From: a virus
Strand: one strand, 5' to 3'
Virus record (IMG/VR): IMGVR_UViG_3300042391_000634
Location: 248,001 to 312,000 of that record
Length of the DNA stretch: 64,000 nucleotides
The notes under the pieces are model-generated. The model was given only the letters and a program-made list of their open reading frames with translations. It had not been told where the DNA came from and made no database searches. How positions within the stretch are numbered: the stretch's first letter is position 1; each line of letters opens with the position of its first letter. A program made the position numbers and the translations under genes. Below are positions 59,940 through 64,000 of this stretch, in pieces.

Positions 59940-60588
59940 TAAAGATTTTAGAACTTGTGAAATTCCAAGTGGATTAACAATAACTGACCCACCATATAAT
60001 CAAGATTATTCATATAATGAATATGACGATAAATTGACCGATGAACAGTATATTGAATTATTATCACACATCCCAACCCCTTGTGTTATAATACACTACC
60101 CTGAGGAAACGATTAATATATTACCAAAAGCAATTAAAGCAAAATGTGAACAAGTTGTTTGTTGGGTATATAATTCTAACACAGGAAAACAAAGTAGATT
60201 AATTTCTTGGTGGGGATGTAAACCTGATTTTAGAAAGGTTAGACAACCTTATAAAAATTTGAAAGATAAGAGAATACAAAAAAGAATATCGGAGGGGAAA
60301 ACAGGTGCAAAATTATATGATTGGTGGGAAATTAATCAGGTAAAGAATGTTAGTAAAGAAAAGACCGACCACCCTTGTCAAATCCCTGAAGAGTTAATAA
60401 AACGAATCATAATAACAACCGCTAAGGAAAATCAGACTATAATTGATGTCTTTGGAGGTAGTGGAACAACGTCAAAGGTTGCGAATGATTTGGGTTATGA
60501 TACCATATCATATGAAATAGACCCATTGTATTGTCAAATTGCGGAAAATAGAATTAAACAGGATTTTGAGGAGACCCCAAATACATAG
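59920..60588 (+). CDS. DNA methyltransferase (N4/N6 amino type, DPPY)
   Basis: The 222-residue protein has GLTITDPPYNQDYSYNEYDD (motif IV, DPPY), YDWWEINQVKNVSKEKTDHP and CQIPEELIKRIIITTAKEN. The SAM site TIIDVFGGSGTTSKVANDLG (motif I, FxGxG) lies near the C-terminus, giving beta-class motif order. The His-Pro-Cys-Gln-Ile-Pro segment is typical of enzymes methylating adenine-N6 or cytosine-N4. No restriction enzyme is nearby, so a solitary protective or regulatory methylase is likely. Its last 35 bases overlap the convergent DUF192 gene. Confidence 0.85.
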   Translation: MSHQIINKDFRTCEIPSGLTITDPPYNQDYSYNEYDDKLTDEQYIELLSHIPTPCVIIHYPEETINILPKAIKAKCEQVVCWVYNSNTGKQSRLISWWGCKPDFRKVRQPYKNLKDKRIQKRISEGKTGAKLYDWWEINQVKNVSKEKTDHPCQIPEELIKRIIITTAKENQTIIDVFGGSGTTSKVANDLGYDTISYEIDPLYCQIAENRIKQDFEETPNT

Positions 60589-60916
60589 CCACTTTATCAC
60601 CAATTTTCCAACCATCGGTAGAACCCGAGGGAAATTCAATAACATGGTCACCAATACCCGTGTAACGGGGTAAGGTCATTCGATGTGGGTCTTCAACAGG
60701 ACAATTACGATGAATGTGACTGATACGTTTATTGAGGATAAAAACGATATCTAATGGGATTAAACAATTCTTCATCCAAAATGAATGATGACCTCTACCC
60801 ATTTTGAATACCATACAACCGTTTAGTTCTTCTCTACCCATCATACCTCTTTCAATATCCTCAGGTGTAGACAAGTATTCGGCGGCAAATGTTTTATTAT
60901 TAATGTGAACTGACAT
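60554..60916 (-). CDS. DUF192 protein
   Basis: The 120-residue protein matches DUF192: DIERGMMGREELNGCMVFKM, HHSFWMKNCLIPLDIVFILN (the FWMKNT-x-IPLD block), HIHRNCPVEDPH and HVIEFPSGSTDGWKIGDKV. Family members are small beta-rich proteins, often secreted, of unknown biochemical role; this copy lacks a signal peptide, as other phage copies do. It is a single minus-strand gene. Its 3' end overlaps the methyltransferase by 35 bases. Confidence 0.85.
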   Translation of the reverse strand: MSVHINNKTFAAEYLSTPEDIERGMMGREELNGCMVFKMGRGHHSFWMKNCLIPLDIVFILNKRISHIHRNCPVEDPHRMTLPRYTGIGDHVIEFPSGSTDGWKIGDKVAMYLGSPQNPV

Positions 60917-60927
60917 ATCTATAATTA

Positions 60928-60959
60928 TTTGGAATTATCAAAATATATCATTATATTTA
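60928..60959 (+). promoter_or_regulatory. Bacteroidota-type promoter before 60964
   Basis: TTTG (60928-60931), 20 bases, TATATTTA (60952-60959), 4 bases to the ATG at 60964. It has the same geometry as at 1989 and 40588 and serves a plus-strand run of small genes. The minus-strand DUF192 gene starts 12 bases to its left. Confidence 0.55.
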
Positions 60960-60963
60960 AACT

Positions 60964-61215
60964 ATGGAAAGTATATTCGGAGGTTTAATAGAATTTGATA
61001 CGGAAAATGACTTTGATGAATTTGTTAAAGACATCAATGAAAAAAATGCACTTTCAATAATTGAAAAGGCTTTTGAATATGGTCATCATAATAATTTATA
61101 TACGGTGCAAGAGACGTATTTTATTTATAAATGTTTAAAAAAATTAAAAGACAATGCAAATAAGAATCAAGGAAATCATTTACATAATGATGATACTAAC
61201 GGGGATATTAATTGA
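60964..61215 (+). CDS. Small hypothetical protein
   Basis: The 83-residue acidic protein is unrecognised. It starts MESIFGGLIEFDTENDFDEF, continues with helices (KNALSIIEKAFEYGHHNNLY, then FIYKCLKKLKDNANKNQ), and ends in a His/Asp/Asn-rich tail. It is first after a promoter. A membrane-protein gene starts inside its last 62 bases in another frame. Function unknown. Confidence 0.55.
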   Translation: MESIFGGLIEFDTENDFDEFVKDINEKNALSIIEKAFEYGHHNNLYTVQETYFIYKCLKKLKDNANKNQGNHLHNDDTNGDIN

Positions 61216-61333
61216 GAAATACGGACTTAAGGGTGCCGACCCTGAGTTGGTAAAATATTTTGGATGGGGGGTGATTAGTCTCGGTTCATTCAATTTAGTA
61301 TTAGATTACATTAGAAAACCTAAAAAGAAATAA
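61154..61333 (+). CDS. Small membrane protein (59 aa)
   Basis: ATG at 61154 opens MQIRIKEIIYIMMILTGILI, then EKYGLKGADPELVKYFGWGV, ISLGSFNLVLDYIRKPKKK. There are two hydrophobic segments (8-20 and 36-51) with a basic tail, a hairpin-type membrane topology; holin or small virion-membrane roles are possible. It starts 62 bases inside the preceding gene in a different frame. A second in-frame ATG at 61187 would shorten the overlap. It stops 1 base before the next ATG. Confidence 0.55.
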   Translation: MQIRIKEIIYIMMILTGILIEKYGLKGADPELVKYFGWGVISLGSFNLVLDYIRKPKKK

Positions 61334-61334
61334 T

Positions 61335-61907
61335 ATGATAAAGTATACAAAAAAATGGGACAAAGAGTTTACCAAAAAATATTCCAATTGTTTGAAAGAA
61401 TTGGAATCTCTTGAAAAAGAATTTAAAACTATGGTTGACGATAATCCCGACCAATACATTTCAGTTTATCCTGACACTTCCAACATTGAATTAGGTCAAG
61501 AAAATGGTTTTATGGTTTATGACTTTGGTAAGGACGAGACTCCACGTGTTGATGTTCAGTTATCAACACCTAATGGATCTTTTAATTTTACATTTACCGA
61601 TTTAAAAAAACTAATTGAGTTCAGAGATGAATTAATGAAATCAATTGACACATTCAAAAGACCATTAGAAAAAGAAAAAAACATAATTGATTCAGATTGT
61701 GATGAGGATTTACCTGAAGACGCTGAAGAAACAGAATGGGAAATTAAAGCCGAACAACCATTAGTTCAATCTTGGACTTACACGGTTATGGCGAGAAGTG
61801 CATGTGAAGCAATTAAGAAAATAGAAGAGGGTGAAGAAGATGGGGTCACTAATAACGATGATTTCAATTACTATGATTACGGTGATATTGAATACGAAGC
61901 AATTTAA
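61335..61907 (+). CDS. Acidic hypothetical protein
   Basis: The 190-residue protein has a helical N-terminus (WDKEFTKKYSNCLKELESLE), a central strand set (YISVYPDTSNIELGQENGFM, then SFNFTFTDLKKLIEFRDEL), and a C-terminal SWTYTVMARSACEAIKKIEE followed by an Asp/Tyr-rich end. The last part recalls a short alpha/beta fold in which a YTVxAxSxxEAIKKIEEG unit is repeated across phage proteins. Function unknown. Starts one base after the small membrane protein. Confidence 0.5.
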   Translation: MIKYTKKWDKEFTKKYSNCLKELESLEKEFKTMVDDNPDQYISVYPDTSNIELGQENGFMVYDFGKDETPRVDVQLSTPNGSFNFTFTDLKKLIEFRDELMKSIDTFKRPLEKEKNIIDSDCDEDLPEDAEETEWEIKAEQPLVQSWTYTVMARSACEAIKKIEEGEEDGVTNNDDFNYYDYGDIEYEAI

Positions 61908-61912
61908 ATAAT

Positions 61913-62107
61913 ATGTTAAATAATTATGACAAAGATTTCTTTATTTATAAAAAGAAACATCATTGGTTTATTATACCGACAGTTGTTTTCTTTTACAATA
62001 AAGATACGTTTCTCGAAACCGGCGTAACATCACCATCTTGGGGATTAACAATTAGATGGTTAACATATATGGTGGGAATACAAATACAAAAGACTTATGA
62101 AAATTGA
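61913..62107 (+). CDS. Small hypothetical protein
   Basis: The 64-residue protein is aromatic-rich: FFIYKKKHHWFIIPTVVFFY, then DTFLETGVTSPSWGLTIRWL, TYMVGIQIQKTYEN. The hydrophobic pattern could be one membrane-skimming helix or a small beta sheet. The WGLTIRWLTYMVGIQ segment looks conserved in character but I do not recognise it. It shares 11 bases with the next gene. Confidence 0.5.
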   Translation: MLNNYDKDFFIYKKKHHWFIIPTVVFFYNKDTFLETGVTSPSWGLTIRWLTYMVGIQIQKTYEN

Positions 62108-62279
62108 GATTACAAAAGAACAGATAGAAAAAACATTGGGTTATGAAATTGAACATTTTAGCTTACATCCACATTATAAAGATGGGTTATGTAGCGGGTT
62201 AGAAATATGTGTAACCCCAACAGTTACAGAAATTGAAATACCAATGGAGGTTTTTATATCCACAAAAAGACCATCATAA
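62097..62279 (+). CDS. Small hypothetical protein
   Basis: The 60-residue protein is unrecognised. It opens with a helix MKIEITKEQIEKTLGYEIEH, continues with LHPHYKDGLCSGLEICVTPT, and ends in VTEIEIPMEVFISTKRPS strands. Its 11-base overlap with the preceding gene and 3-base gap to the following SGNH gene place it in one operon. Function unknown. Confidence 0.45.
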   Translation: MKIEITKEQIEKTLGYEIEHFSLHPHYKDGLCSGLEICVTPTVTEIEIPMEVFISTKRPS

Positions 62280-62282
62280 TAG

Positions 62283-62915
62283 ATGAATACATTATGGACA
62301 TTTGGAGATAGTTTAACCGATGGATTTAGATCTAATGATACGTGGGCAAAAACGTATGTTGATTGGAAAGGTTATATTCCATTAACATATGGTGAAATTA
62401 TATCTAAAGAATTAAATTACGAATTAATTAATTTAGGTAAGGGTGGTTCAGACAACAACCTAATATTTGAATCATTTATTAAAAACATAGATAATATTAA
62501 AGATGGAGATATTGTAATAATAGGTTGGTCTGATATTGGTAGATTTAGATTAGCCACCAAATTAAATACATGGATATCATTTGTTCCTAATTTTAACAAT
62601 AACCTGACAAATATGGAAAACATTAGTAACCAAACAATAATGGAAGTATTTGTTAATAGGTTATCTGATGTCTATACCGATGAGGTCAATATATGGATTA
62701 ATTTTATTAAAAAAACCATAAAAAATTTTAAAATTATTAATTGGTCAACATTTAATCAAGGTAAAATAAATGGTATTTATGTTAATGAAATTGAGAGAAT
62801 TATAGATGAAACCAATGGACTTATAAAAGACGCACATTTTAGTGAAAGGGGTCAAAAACAGTTATCTGAAATTTTATTAAATAAAATAAATGGTAATTAT
62901 AACAAAATAATATAA
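62283..62915 (+). CDS. SGNH/GDSL hydrolase-like protein
   Basis: The 210-residue protein has LWTFGDSLTDGFRSND (block I), LINLGKGGSDNNLIFESFIK (block II), IVIIGWSDIGRFRLATKL (GxND-like strand), and IKDAHFSERGQKQLSEILLN (block V, Asp-x-His). LWTFGDS matches copies at 36598 and 26593. It ends in Lys-Ile-Ile and is directly followed by a terminator. The last gene of this plus-strand run. Confidence 0.65.
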   Translation: MNTLWTFGDSLTDGFRSNDTWAKTYVDWKGYIPLTYGEIISKELNYELINLGKGGSDNNLIFESFIKNIDNIKDGDIVIIGWSDIGRFRLATKLNTWISFVPNFNNNLTNMENISNQTIMEVFVNRLSDVYTDEVNIWINFIKKTIKNFKIINWSTFNQGKINGIYVNEIERIIDETNGLIKDAHFSERGQKQLSEILLNKINGNYNKII

Positions 62916-62916
62916 A

Positions 62917-62950
62917 AAAACCCTGATAATCAATAAATTAACAGGGTTTT
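62917..62950. terminator. Bidirectional terminator
   Basis: AAAACCCTG (62917-62925), 16-base loop, CAGGGTTTT (62942-62950), with A- and T-tracts at the outer ends. It lies between a plus-strand stop at 62915 and a minus-strand stop at 62965, so it can end both transcripts. Confidence 0.75.
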
Positions 62951-62964
62951 AGTAAGGAATTGTA

Positions 62965-63090
62965 TTATCTTCCTTGTCCACGATAGTTCTTTTCAGTTCT
63001 ATCATGTTTGTTGCGAGTTTTGGTAGATTTACCACATTTTCTTTTACCGAAAGTGACTTTATTACTACTTACACCTTTTGATTTAGCCAT
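62965..63090 (-). CDS. Small basic protein (41 aa)
   Basis: ATG at 63090 opens MAKSKGVSSNKVTFGKRKCG, continues KSTKTRNKHDRTEKNYRGQG and ends R-stop. With about a dozen Lys/Arg and one Cys it is strongly basic and likely unstructured or nucleic-acid binding. I have an impression of similar MAKSKGVSSNKVTFGKR peptides in Bacteroidota phages, but cannot confirm. Single-gene unit ahead of a bidirectional terminator. Confidence 0.65.
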   Translation of the reverse strand: MAKSKGVSSNKVTFGKRKCGKSTKTRNKHDRTEKNYRGQGR

Positions 63091-63129
63091 AAATTTATTT
63101 TATTATAAGTATATCTGAAAATACTTTTG

Positions 63130-63137
63130 TATATTTG
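63130..63137 (+). promoter_or_regulatory. Putative -7 element before 63155
   Basis: TATATTTG (63130-63137), an exact TAnnTTTG match, ends 17 bases before the ATG at 63155. No TTTG is found at the usual upstream distance, so only half of the promoter is supported. Confidence 0.35.
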
Positions 63138-63154
63138 AACCCTAAACTTACTTT

Positions 63155-64000
63155 ATGGAAGAAATATTACTTTATCAACGATACTCTTACGCAAGGATAA
63201 CCCCGTTTAAGAACTATTCTAAGTTCCCAAGAGTAGACATACCTCATAGTGGTATACATAAACAAGTGTCATATGAAGATATCAAGTATGGTGGTAGTAT
63301 GGCCACTGAATATTATGACGGGAATAGTGGAGTCCCAATATCACCACTAACAGATGAAATTAAGAAGAAAAAAACAAGATTTTTTTATTGGGATGATGAG
63401 TATAAAAATCCTCCGATTATTAGGTACGCATCCACTCATAAACTAAATGGAATAATAGGGGAGTTTTATACCACAAAAGATAGACACATCAAGAAATACT
63501 ATAACGAACCTCTTAGTGAAATATCGGTTCATATTATAGAGAGGTCAGTAATAAAAAGAGGTGATAAGGTTACCATTAAAATAAATAAATTTACAAAATG
63601 TAGAGGATTTAACTGTAAGTATTTTAAATCAAACAAATGGGCATCATCGGTTACTTTTGATATGGTTAAAGGAGATTTTTTATTGGTTAATAGTAGTAAA
63701 CACGGTAAAACCAAAACCACACCTCGATTTAGAAAGAATGGATTTCAACAACTTGACAATTTTATAGACAGTAGTGATGGACCATTTAAGTTTTTGAGAA
63801 ATCATTTAAGTAAAAATAATCCATTGTATAATGAATTAAAAAATAATTTTAAAGATAAAGAATTTAACGAGGTGTTGAGTAAAGTGTTTAATATTAATTT
63901 TCCAACAGACGGGTTATTATTTAAAACTATGTTTTATGACGAAGTAATGAGGTGGTTTATTAATACCAAAAAAATAAAGATACCAAATGACTATAAAAAA
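63155..64000 (+). CDS. Hypothetical phage protein (3' end outside window)
   Basis: The frame is open from ATG 63155 to the window edge (about 282 residues). The start reads MEEILLYQRYSYARITPFKN. Later segments include RFFYWDDEYKNPPIIRYAST, CRGFNCKYFKSNKWASSVTF and FNINFPTDGLLFKTMFYDEV. It is rich in Lys and aromatics, with a CxxxxC pair and no membrane segment. I do not recognise the family. A large cytoplasmic protein at the start of a new plus-strand run, perhaps nucleic-acid related. Confidence 0.6.
   Translation, partial: MEEILLYQRYSYARITPFKNYSKFPRVDIPHSGIHKQVSYEDIKYGGSMATEYYDGNSGVPISPLTDEIKKKKTRFFYWDDEYKNPPIIRYASTHKLNGIIGEFYTTKDRHIKKYYNEPLSEISVHIIERSVIKRGDKVTIKINKFTKCRGFNCKYFKSNKWASSVTFDMVKGDFLLVNSSKHGKTKTTPRFRKNGFQQLDNFIDSSDGPFKFLRNHLSKNNPLYNELKNNFKDKEFNEVLSKVFNINFPTDGLLFKTMFYDEVMRWFINTKKIKIPNDYKK

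Noticed and set aside
1-64000. Chromosomal capsule or LPS locus of a bacterium
   Set aside because: No Wzx/Wzy/Wzz, ABC export or envelope anchors, no housekeeping genes, and a phage fibre, LamG virion-like proteins, orphan methylases and many tiny overlapping genes are present. Kept as a minor alternative for parts of the window.

Overview
The window looks like part of a large tailed-phage genome whose host is probably a member of the Bacteroidota. The phage call rests on dense, often overlapping genes, a collagen-like fibre ending in a peptidase S74 (endosialidase chaperone) domain, LamG-type virion proteins, many tiny orphan genes, two solitary DNA methyltransferases, and the absence of any ribosomal, tRNA or central-metabolism gene. 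The Bacteroidota call is an inference. Base composition is AT-rich, Shine-Dalgarno sequences are largely missing, and several cluster-leading genes carry a TTTG-N19/20-TATATTWT element, close to the Bacteroidetes TTTG/TAnnTTTG promoter consensus.

Layout. 1-2 kb: end of a block of virion-like LamG proteins. 2-13.4 kb (+): a methyltransferase, a GT92-like transferase, two beta4-galactosyltransferase-like enzymes with a LamG domain inside the catalytic fold, a LamG-LamG-radical SAM fusion beside a split LamG / radical SAM pair, and the first member of a five-copy unknown family. A bidirectional terminator at 13.42 kb ends this run and a long minus-strand operon read from 22.8 to 13.4 kb. That operon holds sugar-nucleotide epimerases, RmlC, two halves of a thiamine-diphosphate enzyme, an SDR-dioxygenase-SDR fusion, two SGNH-like proteins and two more unknown-family members. 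22.9-32.2 kb (+): more of that family, a UDP-sugar dehydrogenase, SGNH-like proteins, a NodU-type carbamoyltransferase with a 38-aa companion, an APS-kinase-like protein, a nucleotidyltransferase and a DUF2061 protein. 32.3-46.1 kb (+): a Hint-like protein, three different 2-oxoglutarate oxygenases, a sulfotransferase-like protein, a third radical SAM enzyme, two TibC-like heptosyltransferases and a GT4/GT-A/FkbM fusion. 46.2-48.5 kb (+): the tail-fibre locus. 49.6-58.2 kb (-): a second glycosylation cluster (GT2, GT92, GT4, DUF3431, an epimerase, methyltransferases). 58.3-64 kb: small genes, DNA methyltransferases, DUF192, and a truncated gene at the right edge.

How it may work together (inference): about 35 of some 80 genes make, activate, transfer or modify sugars. 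Nucleotide-sugar enzymes would supply donors, GT2/GT4/GT7/GT92/heptosyltransferase genes would build a glycan, and methyl-, carbamoyl-, sulfo-transferases, oxygenases and perhaps nine SGNH proteins would decorate it. The target could be virion glycoproteins (the LamG and fibre proteins interleaved with these genes), the host envelope, or hypermodified DNA; the sequence alone does not decide. No gene-free stretch exceeds about 150 bases. I saw no tRNA, CRISPR array, insertion sequence, integrase or origin.
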